A DNA stretch of 64,000 nt from the NCBI GenBank assembly GCA_015832175.1, contig WJXW01000006.1:2542001-2606000 (forward strand). The letters run 5' to 3'. Of this stretch, positions 9,956 through 22,163 are shown piece by piece. The translations under genes and the position numbers were made by a program. Position 1 is the first letter of the stretch; each line of letters opens with the position of its first letter. The notes below the pieces were generated by a model. That model did not search any database. It worked only from the letters and a program-made list of their open reading frames with translations, and was not told the DNA's origin. Source of the stretch: Paraphaeosphaeria minitans. Taxonomy: Eukaryota; Ascomycota; Dothideomycetes; Pleosporales; Didymosphaeriaceae.

Positions 9956-12900
9956 CTCTGTTATTTGATATTGCGTCCGGGTACGCTTGATGCTTGTGGG
10001 ATGACACGATGTCATGGAACGTTACGGACGCGTGCGCCGCACGTGCACGCTAAGGACCGACGAGACTCAGTCATGACGTAGGCGAAAACTCTAGGTAGAC
10101 ATCGAGTCTGCATTCCAAGAACGCGGAAGAGCAATTGCAGCAATGAAAATAACTGTTTAGCGACGCAAGATGCATTTCCACGAGTATTGTAGCTGTTCTC
10201 TGTGAGGAGCATCGATTGGCTTCCAGTGTTGCTGATCAACGAATGGTCTGGATTCGGCTTAGTTCCCCCAGGGTCTTCTAGTGTTCACGTGCCCAGCACT
10301 AGCCGGGCCTGGGCATCGCAGCGCTGGGTGCATCCCTTCTGGTTGTATGAACCGACCTTTCAGGATTCGTTGCCGACATCACTAAACCCTGACTACTCCC
10401 TTTTCTCCAAGGCTTCATCTGCTCCTCCCCATCACGGGTATTCAGCATCCCGATCACCACCGGGTCACTCTCCAGTTTTGGTGATCTCTATATTTACTAA
10501 CATCTGCGCGTTATCGCCAGCACCTGTGCACGCCAGTCCTATTCATGACCTCTGAGAGCCAGTGGGTAACTGTCCTAGAAAAACCGCCGAAGTCGATTCT
10601 TATAGGAAGTCGGGGGTTGCACCGTTTCACGATGCGTACTTTACATAGCACTCCACATGGTGCAAGAGCTGATCCCATCATGCCTGCAGGTGGACCCAAT
10701 AAGGCACTGATGCATCGTGTCCCTCTGATGTGTTGAATGCATCTCCAAAGGGTGACATGAAGTTTTTGGGCGCTGGGAATGATACTATAGGAGCTTTCTT
10801 CGAGACTTGTACCGTCATTCGGACGAAATCAGACAGTCTGAGCTTTTGTCGATGATCAAAAGCACGACTGATGACGTGAACTCGCGCTGAGATCAAGCCA
10901 CTGTACACTGGGTGCAAAGATTAGTTTGTTATTTAGCTTCTGAGCAGCCAAAACATATATGTGGGGGTTTCTGTCCTATGCACTGATAGCGATAATGTCA
11001 AACGACAATAACCACACGGCCTGTTCTCTTGAATTTGGATGGTCATCATTTCCTAGCGGCTACAGCGCAATCCAGCAAAGGAAACTATCGAATATTAAAT
11101 CTAGGGCTCGATTCCCGTGGCTTAGACTACAAGTATGCCTCCCAACGGCGGGGCTTTGTAAACGGTCTGCCTTCTCGTCACATCCAGACGACGTTAAATA
11201 CTCCAAGCATGATACTTACAGCATACTCTAGGGAACAGGTCATCTTTCTACCTAACATCTATCTTTGTGAACAAGAGGGATGTGCGCACACTCCGTCCAT
11301 CGTTATGTACGAAGCAATTTCAGTGATTATACAGTACATATGGTATTGGGACATGCCATCAGTTGTCGTGTACATTACAAAATCGGCAATCAGAAAACGA
11401 AAATGCGGTTAGTTGTTTGTAACCGTATCCAGCAAGACAAGTTTAGCGCAGCATCCATTCGCAGGATTTGCGGTACAGTAGGTGTCGGCATTTGGGATAT
11501 AGCTCTGAACCTCATTGTCTGCAGTTAATCGGTCCGCTACCTACTGTGCTGCTGCGTTAGAAAGCAGATGTTAGGTTACAAAAAAAAGTCGAGTTGGCGC
11601 AGAAGATCCTGTGCGCGCTATGCGCAGTTTTGTCCTCGACATGAGTTCGCGCGAGATCAAACCGAACTCTTACCTCTGATAAGCGACGTTTCAGCTGACC
11701 ATCCTGGGCAAGCGGGACCTCGCATCCTGGCAACATCGGTTCCTGCCGAGAGGTCCCCACCACGGGTGGCATTCCGGCTCAGATGGCAGGTCTAGCGTGA
11801 CTGGAATTGGGGACATGCTCGAATTACGACCGCGCGTCTACTCCACTGTCTGTTCATCAAGGGACTTCCCGTGCGCATTTGACCCCTTTGCTAGCACTGA
11901 AACAATTTCAAGACACGAATAGGTATTGGTTTGCAAAATGGACGAGCCTTGTTCTGAGATGTCGTAGCTGCGTGCGACGCCCCGGGAATATAGTGAGGAC
12001 GGAACGGGCACTCTTCACCCTGGTCGAAGACTCCACTTTTCATACTCCTTGTGGCAATGCGGCGTAATAATTCTCCGACATGTCATTGGAGGATACTCAA
12101 GCTGCGAACAAAACCGGATTACGTTGCCGAAACGCAAAGATTTCTGCAAGTAGAAGGTAGGCCCGGATATCAGTTTCTACATGCTACACAATGGCTCTGC
12201 AAATATGTGGCCCAATTGCGCGAAGCATGGGAGTGCAGCTTGGCTTCAGCGCTTTTCTTGCTGGGTCAGGCGCATGGCCAGTGGCGAATCCAATCGTCAG
12301 GCAATTTTTGGGTCGAGTCAGGTGGGTACAACCATATCCGGTGAGGCATGGGCGGACCAAGGCATTGGAGATTGACATGATTTGCATTGATCGACATTCT
12401 TGGCGCATAATCGGAAGCCATGGGGGGACGAGCCGATGGCCAGGAATTGAACCTCCTTTGAGCCCTTACAAGGACCGACATCCCATTCTGCTGTGTTCCT
12501 GAATACCCTGCAGTAGCATAATCACCTCCACATTGGACACTTCGCTCCGAGAACTGACTATGGCAATTCAAGAGGTAAGCTACATCATGTTACATTAGTG
12601 AGCTATGCTAATGCGCTGCTTGTAGGGTCTTGGGACGAATCTTACGGCCACAGTCTTAATATGTGGATCGCTTGCTTTCTTCACAAGGCTCCTTCGAGTG
12701 TACACAAGAGCCACGAGAAGGAATTGGGAAATCAAGGATCCTGTTGTGCTGGCAGCATGTGTAAGACATCTGCTACAGGACCTCGTATGAACACTCAACT
12801 CGAAGCTTTAGTTGTCACTTCTGGCATTAGCGATCGTGTATGCTGCTGGCTCGTACCACGGATTCCGCTCTCAAGACAGTATGTATGCGCGACCGGGCAA

Positions 12901-14080
12901 CCACAAGTACATCAAGTAGGCTTACATTATAATTAGCATAAGGAGCTACGCTTGATTTGCCTGGACATGTGAAGCTGAAACAGTGCAGTGGTCTTTTCCT
13001 TTCGAAGTGTTCTGCTGCATCGCCGTTAGTCAAACTTAGCATTACGGGGCTCTGTCTCAGCGTCAATCTGGCCTTAGCGTTGTACATCATCTTTCGGTGC
13101 AATCCTGGCGAATTAGTCTAATTGAGATTACCTGCCGCTACGTCGACTGACCAGTTGCAGAGCCGAATGGAGGCAAGACCTTATCCTCATCGCCAAGGGA
13201 AGCTACCTAGTGCCGAGATCCCGTGTACCTGGCAAATAGATATTATATGTGTACCGCCATAGACATATTTATGGACTGGCAAGTGCACTAATGTGAGCCA
13301 TACATTTCTCGCTCGCTTTGGTGTTGATAGGTCACTTAGGCGCCCACAGGCCGAAGGTGCTCCTCTGCAACGTCCAGATGAACCGGACCGGAAAATTATA
13401 CGTAGCGGGGATCTTAAGTCGTGGTATACCTGTTATTAGCATTGACGTTCGTGCGCTTACATTCGTACGCTTATAATTAAACAGCAGCTCTATTTCCGGC
13501 TTAATCCGGCTCAAGTACACGATTGGCCTAACGAGCGGCATTGACGACCTGTGTACATACTACACCAATTCCTTGTGGCTTGATTCTAAAACTAATAATC
13601 ATATGGGGTTGCAAAAATCGTTGGGTGGGAATGGCACCAGCAGCTTCCCCGCGATGTTGCGAGCGGGAAGGAGATCCTGGGCAAATCTGGCAACAGAATA
13701 ACAGCGGACAGTTGAAGATAAGCCGGACATGATATAGTAGCCATTGTGGTGCTATTAGCTCTCCATGAAACGTAACATGTACCTAACAAATTTGCTAATT
13801 AGATTAAGGCCGAAAGATCCTCTCAAAATTTCAATCCTGCTAATACCACGAGTTGTACGTGCACGCCTTACTGGAGGTGGAAATTGCTACCTGGTATCAT
13901 GTAGTTTAGAAAAACCAAAAAAGATCAATTTCATTACCACCACTTGCGACCATTCATTATCCTCACTCTTAGCTCTATTACTATAAGTCATGGAGGTCGA
14001 AGCACATCACCAAAAAAATCAATTTGCCGTCCGTGACACGAACCTCTCTTGAACAGATCTGTACTGAACTTCTAAACCAT
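9956..14080. other. Gene-poor region, no gene recognised
   Basis: About 4.1 kb between the phytoene desaturase start and the deacetylase stop. Composition is intermediate and many short frames exist, but none has recognisable domains, consistent splice sites or biased codon use. It is not as AT-rich as the TE block after 31,560, so it may be old degraded sequence or long regulatory DNA. Confidence 0.4.
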
Positions 14081-16484
14081 TCAAGACGTTGGGTCACTCG
14101 AAATGGCAGAGCTCGTAGAGCGGTTTAAGTCAGACGAGCTTGAAGAGTCGCTCGACGTAGTATTGCTTGGAAACTCGCTTGGAATAGTGGAACTCGAAGA
14201 GCCACCGGACATGCGAGAACCAGCCAAGTCACTCGAAACCGAAGAAATCGGAGACTCGTTCGATGCCGTAGTGATCGAAGAAGCTATAGAGCTTGTTGGG
14301 TCGCTCGATGCAGTTGAGCTTGGCGACTTACTCTCAACCATGGAGGTTGATGAATCGCTCAACGCTGTGGCGGTGGTTGACTCGCTCGATGGCGTGGAGA
14401 TTACAGAATCACTCGACACAGTGGCGCTCGAGGACTCACTAGTATCGGAAGAGCTGGCAGACTCGCCTGGCAGAGGAGAGCTTGTAGAGTCACCCAACGC
14501 AGTGGAAGTCGTAGGTCCACTCAAGACAGCAGAGATCGTGAGTGGCGATTGTGTGAGAGATCCGCTTGAAGACGTGACAGAATCACTGCTTGAGACCGAA
14601 TCGCTAAGCGAAGCGGTGACCGAGCTGGTAACTGAAGCATCGAAAGAGCTGCTAGCTAAGGTGGTCGCCAAGCTCGTAGATGAAACTTCCACAGAAGCGC
14701 TCATCGAGTCACTGATAAAGGTGCTCGGAATGACTTGCGAGCTTGAAAGGGCGGCGCTCGAGCTGGTTGGAGAGGCCACTAAGATAGGAGAAGTCTCTGT
14801 GCTGATTTCTGCAATAGAACTTTGGAGAGAAGAAATAAGGCCACTGGATGACGGCACGGGGCTCGACGTGCTCAAGCCTGATGAAGATGAGACAAACCCG
14901 ACGCAAGTGCCGAAGGCTGGTTGACAGCCCGAATTAGCTGCGCAGTAATCGGTTGTCGTACCACAGTTGCCATACTTGCTGCAACACGTTCCAGTCTTAC
15001 AGACGTAGCCGTTATTGTTGCCCTTGCTGATGTCTCCGCAAGTACCGTCCGGTGTCTTGCTTCCACGTTCGGGGGCGGGATCGCATTTTCCAAAGGCGCT
15101 TTGGCATACCGGGGCAGCGCAGTAGTCGAAAGTCGTACCACAGTTCCCGTACTTACTGCAGCATGCGCCAGGTTTGCATGTGTAGCCTTTATCTTTGCCG
15201 CTGCCCTGGTTGCCGCATGTGCCGTCTGGTGTGGTACTTTCTGGGCCGAGCGGAGTCGGTGTTGCTCTCGCAGACTCAGTGTTGGAAACGGTTCGAGAAG
15301 GTATAGTGGTCGCAGTGTTGCTCTGAGACAATTCGTCGCGGTACGTAGACTTGGGGGCATCGCATAAGCCGAAAGCAGGCTGGCAGACACTTGCAGTACA
15401 GTAGTCTGCACCGTTACCACAGTTTCCATACTTGCTGCAGCACCTGCCACCGTTCGGAGGACAGGTCCATCCCAGATTTCCCCCAGCGTTGATGTTACCG
15501 CACCTTCCGTTCAGGGAATAGGTCACAGTCGGTTCTGGCTCCATGGGTTGCCCCTGGGAGCCGATCAGTCCACACTACGTTCACGTTGCTCGCGAATACA
15601 TACCGCATTGGGATCGCGGACGGTTCGGTATACTTGCGTGTCTTGTAGACATTCGGCCACAGTCACAGCTGAAAGTAGTCATTACCTGCACTAATGCCTT
15701 TTCGAGGAAAGTTGCTTACTTTTCAGGCCTCTGTCCTTGACAATCTTTATCATGTAGTCAATTAGAACACCATGAGACCAGACTTCTTGTTCATGACTTT
15801 CAACGATTGTGTGGCCCAGGTCAAGGCCGTCCACGAACAGTTTCTTGGCGATCTCGATCCCGGCTTGAGTTTGATACTCCCAATCTTTGGTGTTGAGGTC
15901 CCCGATGATGACGTGATATCGAAGCTCTTTCAAAACCGAAAGTGCTTGCGCATTGACCGAGAGGAAAGGTGGTCGCATGTAGTAAGGGAAGTAACCCAAG
16001 ATGTTCACCATGGCTTCTTCCAACAGTATCATCTCTTGCTTGATCCCATCGACCGTCAGAGTGGCAAGATCCTTGTGACTCCATCTTATTGCGCTGTTAG
16101 AGTTGTTTGCAATCAGGAGTCCTGATAACTCACGTATGTGATCCAATTTGGTGACCCATGTCAATCATTCTTCGCAGAGTGGAGTTGTAATCGTAGATAT
16201 TCCCTTTGTTCGCTCCATTGATGAACCAAGTGGCGATAAATCCGGTCGCTTGCATACTGAGCTCATTGTTAGTCCACCAGGAAGATGGTCGTCGCCCGAG
16301 CTTTGACTTACCGATCGAGAATATCTTCAGAGTAAATCCATGGTCCATCATCGAAGCCTGGAGCAATGACACCAGGCTTGGTACATTGGTAGATTTGGAG
16401 ACCGAAAGGAACAGGTGACACGACGGGAAGAAGTGCAGCAAGTGCAGCTAGGGCGCAGGTCACACCGCCCAGGTTTGGACCCAT
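14081..16484 (-). CDS. Secreted chitin/polysaccharide deacetylase (CE4, NodB) fused to three CBM18 modules and a Ser/Thr-rich tail
   Basis: Minus-strand join 16484..16312, 16256..16134, 16084..15720, 15668..15604, 15553..14081; 732 aa. Introns are 55, 49, 51 and 50 bp, all GT-AG, several with CTAAC branch sites. The N-terminal hydrophobic segment (residues 6-24) is a signal peptide. The CE4 domain shows motif 1 FDDGPW (44-49), metal-binding SHTWSH (97-102), motif 3 RPPF near 137, and KDW and SHEQEVWSH blocks. Three Cys-rich CBM18/hevein modules follow (about 260-307, 353-400, 412-460), each with CCSKYGNCG. The last 270 residues are Ser/Thr-rich, probably heavily O-glycosylated; no GPI signal was seen. 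It should deacetylate chitin or another GlcNAc polymer at the cell surface. Start is at MGPNLGG because the longer frame lacks an ATG. It is directly downstream of, and co-oriented with, the GT2 gene. Confidence 0.9.
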
Positions 16485-17253
16485 TATTGCGGCTGAACTC
16501 GAAGATGCCAAGAATGGACAAGATCCCGTTGCTGTGGTTGAAAGGAGATGATAGACAGACCTATGTCGCGTCCAGGATAGAAATTAGATCACTGCAGCTT
16601 GATCGTCGTAGGAGCCCACAGATTCCTTAAATGCAATCTTCGCAGTGCAAGAGCCATGCGATTAGACATCCGGCTGAGCCAAGGTGTACAACATATTCTT
16701 GAGTTCCAGCTGAATGCGGGTGTCTAGATTCCGAACACGGTACAGAATCACTAGATCATACAGCCGCAAAATAAGCGAGAGGGGACAATTGTACACGCCG
16801 TAGGGGTCGAGACCCTTGTTTGAATCGAAGATCTCGCCAAAGCTTAACTGTGCACATAATAGCCTTCATGCAAGAGCGCCACCAGCAGGGTTGTTTCCCC
16901 ACGATTATACGTGTCCAGCTGACTGGACTACTGGCCAAGGCACGGCTGGCACGGCACTGCGCCCTCGAGGAGAAGCACGACCTGGGACGAAAAGTTGGGG
17001 GATCAGGCCGGATCAGGTCGCCGCCTCGTTATCATGCTTGCGTTTCATTCGATCACGTCAATCTACTCACTGAATGCACAAAATATGGATGTAGTTCTCG
17101 CTGTGCACAACTGAGCAAGGGAAGACATTTTGGAGGCATTACGATTAAGCGCAAGATTAGCAATTATTGGTATCACGGTACAAAAAACGACGCCGAAATC
17201 CCTATACACAACCGACAAGGACAATGAGGGTCCCGACGTGGCTACAATGTGAG
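16485..17253. other. Intergenic, deacetylase promoter region
   Basis: 769 bp between the deacetylase start and the upstream GT2 stop, both on the minus strand. It must contain the deacetylase promoter and the GT2 terminator; no specific motif was identified. Confidence 0.4.
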
Positions 17254-19387
17254 CTAAACAGCCCGGCTAACACCAACGGTGGCCTCTTCATCGTTGAGCG
17301 TATCCGGTCGCGAAGACTTCTCAGTGATCGACTCTCCGTTCGCTGCGTCGTTGTCCTCTGAGAGAACCTGGCGAGTCTTTCCCCAGGAGAAAGCATCCAG
17401 ATGCCACATGGTGTAAAACAAGACAAAGATGGTGAGAAAAGGTCCGGAGAAAAAGTAGATGACGACACCCACCAAGAATTGGCACTTCGCTTGACGAGTC
17501 TTGGGCATCCAGAAGACGAGTGTGAGCATGTACATGTATGGCACAATCACACCGCCGAGAAAGCCAACCGTGACATACCAAGGAACATCTGTTGGCTGTT
17601 AGCGGTTCCTCGCCATATCTTCTTTGGAAATGCTACTTACGCTGAGCGGCGTGTATTAATCCAGCAATCGAGCCCATGATAAAGATGTTACAGAACCATG
17701 TCTGAACGTTCGAGAAAGCACGAAGACGCTCAAACCATTGAGTCCCTCTTGCGGTGATGAGGCGGAAATCGTTCACGGTGGCTCCCATGGACCAGCGTTT
17801 GCGCTGCGACATGAAGACGGATAAAGAAGTTGGCACGTCAGTCCACGCCACCGAGCGGATGGATTGTCGCGTTTGAACATGAGGCGATGCAGTGAGAACG
17901 TGACAGACGTGGTTACGATCCTCACTGTAAGCGCCTCGTAGGTGCTTAAGCATGCCGTCGGTGGGACTGGGGCAGTATCCGAACAGCGTTCGCAGGATAT
18001 GATCGCCATTGTTCTCCTCACATACTTTGAGGATCTGACAGCAGCCAGGAAGACAAGAGACTTTGTGGGTAACGATTGACTGATGTAGGCGAGGAAGCCC
18101 CTGGCTGATGGTGTAGGAGGCGTTTTGCATTAGGCGCCACGGGTTCCAAGGGCCATCCTTGAAATCGACCCAAACTACGCCGCAGACGCCGTAGCAATTC
18201 GGGCGCCTCGATTCGATGATGAGGTAGTAGATACACCATGGGTCAAAAACGGTGTCTGCATCCATTCCAACAATCTGGTCAAATTTGTCGATGCAGCAGT
18301 CGTCAAGAACAAATGAGCACATCTCTCCGAACATCGCATTGGACATGACAGTGGTCGGTCGCTCTTCGCGCTGGTTGAACTTGTGTGCGAAGGATCGGAG
18401 TAAGATGAGGCCGTCACGCTTGCCCTTGTTTGTCATCTTTACGATGCACATGTAGGGCAGCCCCCGATATGTCCCTTTCTGTATAATCGCATCCATCGGT
18501 TCCTTGTCCCAGGCCATGTAGGCGTTTTTCATGTGGATGCGTGAGGTCTTTTCGGTCAGAATCGTGTCAAGGAGACATTCGCCGGTAGTCTGGGTCATGC
18601 CTGGCCCACGTGCTCGGCCATCGCAAATGATGAAAACGCACTGCTTGTGTTGTTCGATTCCCTTTTGCTCGACAAGAGAATCGAGCGATTTCCGCAGTTC
18701 CTCTTCATTTTCGTTGTAGCAAGGGATGATGAGCATGAGAGATTCTGGTGTTTCCGGGGCAGGGTCATATTTTTCAGGGCGGAACCAACGGAAGGCGAGC
18801 CATATGAGCAATGTGATGACGACAGTAAAGTTTAAAGCGACGCCGTAGGTGATGAACGGTAGGAAAACGTAGTGATAGCCTTTGAACCACCAGGATCCAA
18901 ACAGTAGAAAGCCGCTGTCGCAAGTCAGTATACTGCATACACAAGGCAAACGCACGTGTCGATCTTACTTGATACCGAAGATGGTGCCCTGGAAGGCAAA
19001 CTTGCGGAGCTTCATGAGTCTCTGGGCGCGGCGCACCTTAATGCCATCGGGGTCAGAGAACTCTGGCTTCTCGTCGACCATCGTGTTGAGGTCACCCAGT
19101 TTTTTTATTCTCTCCTCATGGCTCACGACTGGCGCTTCCCGAAGAACTGGGCCTTTCTTATCCCAGAGCATGGAGTCGGTCTTCACGTTGTCGAGCTCAT
19201 TTTGAGGGGTACCGGGGAGTGTGGTAGCGAAAGAGAGGGTACTTTGACGGTAAGAACTCTCGAATGGGTTGCCACTGGCAGAAGCCGTGTCGCTTTCAGC
19301 AGTGATAGTCTCGGGGCGCAGATGAGCGTCTTCTGGCAAAGAAGGAAGGCTCGAAGCAAGAGAGCTAGCGGGCTTGTGCGAAGACAT
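17254..19387 (-). CDS. Chitin-synthase-like family 2 glycosyltransferase
   Basis: Minus-strand join 19387..18969, 18914..17641, 17588..17254; 675 aa; introns 54 and 52 bp. The first ~138 residues are Ser/Pro-rich and probably disordered. Two membrane segments follow (about 141-185), then a cytosolic catalytic domain with IIPCYNENEEEL (~202-213), DAD sugar-nucleotide/metal site (~358-360), SCLPGC (~426-431), SEDR acceptor motif (~470-473) and QRKRW processivity motif (510-514). The C-terminus has further membrane segments and an HLDAFSWGKTRQV block close to chitin synthases. The full motif set indicates an active processive GT2 at the plasma membrane. It is shorter than classical chitin synthases and lacks a myosin domain; it could be a divergent chitin synthase or a fungal-specific GT2 making another beta-linked polymer. 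It is followed by the CE4-CBM18 deacetylase on the same strand. Confidence 0.9.
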
Positions 19388-22163
19388 ATTGAAGCCGGCT
19401 AGTTATTCCTGACGAAAGACAAAGAGAGGTCTAGCGAGTGTACTGTGGTGGGATGTAAATAAAGATATCAAATCCGTGTGCAGGAGGATATCGAGGAAGG
19501 AATATTGAGCACCCAAGCATCCGTTGCAAGAGAATGAAAGACCTAGACCTCACGGGAGCGCCGTGGATCCAGGTCGAACAGCTCAGCACTCCTGGAGCAG
19601 CCACACAATGAATCTGCACAGGATGCCTGCTGAGTCGCGATCTGTCGCCAAAGCTGAACATCTAGGCTCAATGTGCTCGGCTGAGCAGGTCGGCGTCGCC
19701 ATATTCGCATGAGGAAAACGGACCTAGCGAAGTAGTCAGAATCGTAGCGAGCGGAATTCCAGCGGAGAGTCAAGGTGCCGTGTACGGGAACTTGGCCTCC
19801 AGGGTTGTGCACATTCACCTTGGCATCCAGACCAGCACGTTGTGCGCTCGGGTGCCTAGAGCGGATCAGAACCCTATTCCCTAGTGTGGCTTGGCGATCC
19901 TATGCTGTCCCGACCGGGTCAAGGGCGAGGGGCGTAAGCGTCGAGCTAGAGCCTTCTTGTATTCCTAGTCCACTTCGCGGCGTGCTCCCGTTGGTGGCAT
20001 GGTGCCTGGCAATAACCTCTTCACAACCGCTTTGGGGCCGAGACGGCGAGGATGGGGCGAATCAGCCTCCAGCGGCAGCCTTATTTTCGCTTACCCCACG
20101 TATGCTCGCGACCCCACGGAATGGGGCTCTCAAACCCAAGACTAATAATTTCAGGTGAGCGCTGAACGCCATACGAATTGACCAAGGTTTGCCTTGGTAC
20201 CTAGTGGGGATCACGACATATTCTTCGGAAAAGCATGCAGTTGGCAACAATCGGGCCTTCGCACTCACCGTGGTGTCGGTGCCCGAGCAATTATCGCCAT
20301 GCCAGCTTCCCTGCCACGAGGTGCTATGATGTGCTCTTGTGGGCTGCCCTTCCATGTTTCCTCAGATACCGACAACTGGGATAGCCACCACGGGATAGCG
20401 AAGGGGCTTTCGCCCTGCATCTGATGCCAATGCCCTGGCCGAAAGGTTGCGCTGCTTCAATCCTGTCTATAATAAGACTGCGCCGAAAACTCATTGCGGC
20501 TTGGCAAGTCAAAGCGGAAGACACGTTCCTAGCAAGCCATTGTTCAGAGGGCTGGTGCCAAACGTGACTTCTTCACAGCGGCGGTAAGCCGTACGGTACC
20601 CGAGCGTAATATGCTCGCTAGACAACGCAGTGGCTTGCCAACAGTAGGACTCAGGCGGCCACGTGCTCTGCAGATACCGCTGCAGTAATCCACGGTCGGA
20701 CACGTACTCTTAGATGATCCTTAGAGCGGCTGATTCCATTGCGATTCCGCCCCAACCTGTACCTACATCTGGAGTTTGCCAAGTCGCCACAAACCGTGGA
20801 ATGGCCTCAATGCAGCAAGCGTCCGCAGCTGAAACGTCCAACACAAAGTTCACCGGTCCGTTGGAGACCTACGACTACCGTAGCTTGGACACACTCGTTT
20901 GTACCAGACGCAGTGTATTTTCACATCCTAGAGTCGCAATGCTGGTAGCGAGCTTTGCGTTGCTGGGTACTACGGTATTCAAGACCTGCCAAGGACATCA
21001 CTACGGCACAATCAAGCAACAATGTCAATATAGCCAGACGTCGCAAAGCTTCATATTACTCGCCCAGCAATGCTTTCAGCTTCATCGGGCCGAGTTGATC
21101 TCCCGAAGGAGCCTTGGCAGACTTTGAAAAGAACTTCCAGAGCTATTATGGGGGGAGAAGATGAAGACGCATTATCCAATCATCATTTGGGATGCGAATG
21201 GCATTAACCAGTATGCATAATCGGAATGACGTGCTGGTAAACGAGGCAATGCGTATGCCAGTTTACGTTTACTTTCCCTTGACCTCTTTGCTTCTTCCGC
21301 TCTGATTGTATGGGGGGTGTTCTTGGCTTCCGACATTTCTGTTCCAGAGGTCTGGCTACAGGACGACACACAAGCACTGCGAGCGCCCCAAGGGACATGG
21401 GCTACGCAAAAACTACCCCAATGCGGAACTCACACTTCTGTCTCGACTGATGTGTTGCTTGGCAATATTTGATTCAGTACTGGCCATCTCGTCACGCTAT
21501 CCAGGAGGGCAGTCGTAAGCGACAAGGCATACGTTTTGGACGCTTGTCGCCCTTGTTCTGAAGACCCTGCTACGCACGGAGCCTAGGTACGATGGCGAGC
21601 CGCGTTGTCGATCAGTTACAGCACCTACCTAATCCTGGAGCTTGATCACTTCGTCAGCCAGGGCTGGAAGCAATGCAAGCCATCACGTTGTGAACATGCT
21701 GGTCATGCAAGCCACGACACTGCTCAGTGCTCAACCCTGCCGCCCACCGCCAGTCCTGTGGTAGATTCAATCCAGAACGGACTCGCCATAGGAACTGAGA
21801 CTGCGCGACGTTGGACGCTACAGCAACATTGAGCAAAGCTGGAACAATGCACAAAGAGGCGGGGACACTGAGACCTCGCCAGTCCTGACGCCATGAAGAT
21901 AATGGGAGGAGCTGGAACGCGGAGGCGGAAGTGTTGGGGCTGGAATATCGCGATGTGAGCAAATTCAGGGTATAAAGTCGCCCAGCAAAGTCTGCCACTT
22001 CACCAGCAAACATTTTGCACATTTCATGCCCCAAGCTTCCAAAAATAAATACAACTGACCCCACTCACTGATTTTGGTCATCGTACTCTTCCTTTTATAA
22101 TCATTATTCTTTTGTGAAAACCTCAATTCATCCTAGTATCCTAGAGTTTTTGGTTTCGTTACC
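19388..22163. other. Long divergent intergenic region between GT2 and UDP-sugar dehydrogenase
   Basis: 2.8 kb separates the two divergent genes. No coding frame was convincing; the longest plus-strand frame (20714..21127) has no recognisable domain. A region this long between pathway-like genes may hold shared regulatory sequence or a lost gene. Confidence 0.4.
22094..22101 (+). promoter_or_regulatory. TATA-like element upstream of UDP-sugar dehydrogenase
   Basis: TTTATAAT lies about 63 bp upstream of the ATG, after a pyrimidine-rich CTCTTCC stretch. The position is suitable for a leader of short length, but this is a sequence match only. Confidence 0.3.

Noticed and set aside
12425..12500. 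Minus-strand GGTTCAATTCC resembling a tRNA T-arm
   Set aside because: No acceptor stem, D-arm or anticodon arm can be folded around it, and the T-stem does not pair.
14103..14924. Plus-strand 273-codon frame
   Set aside because: It is the antisense shadow of the Ser/Thr-rich tail of the deacetylase; its Glu/Leu/Val repeats are the complement of Ser/Asp codons.
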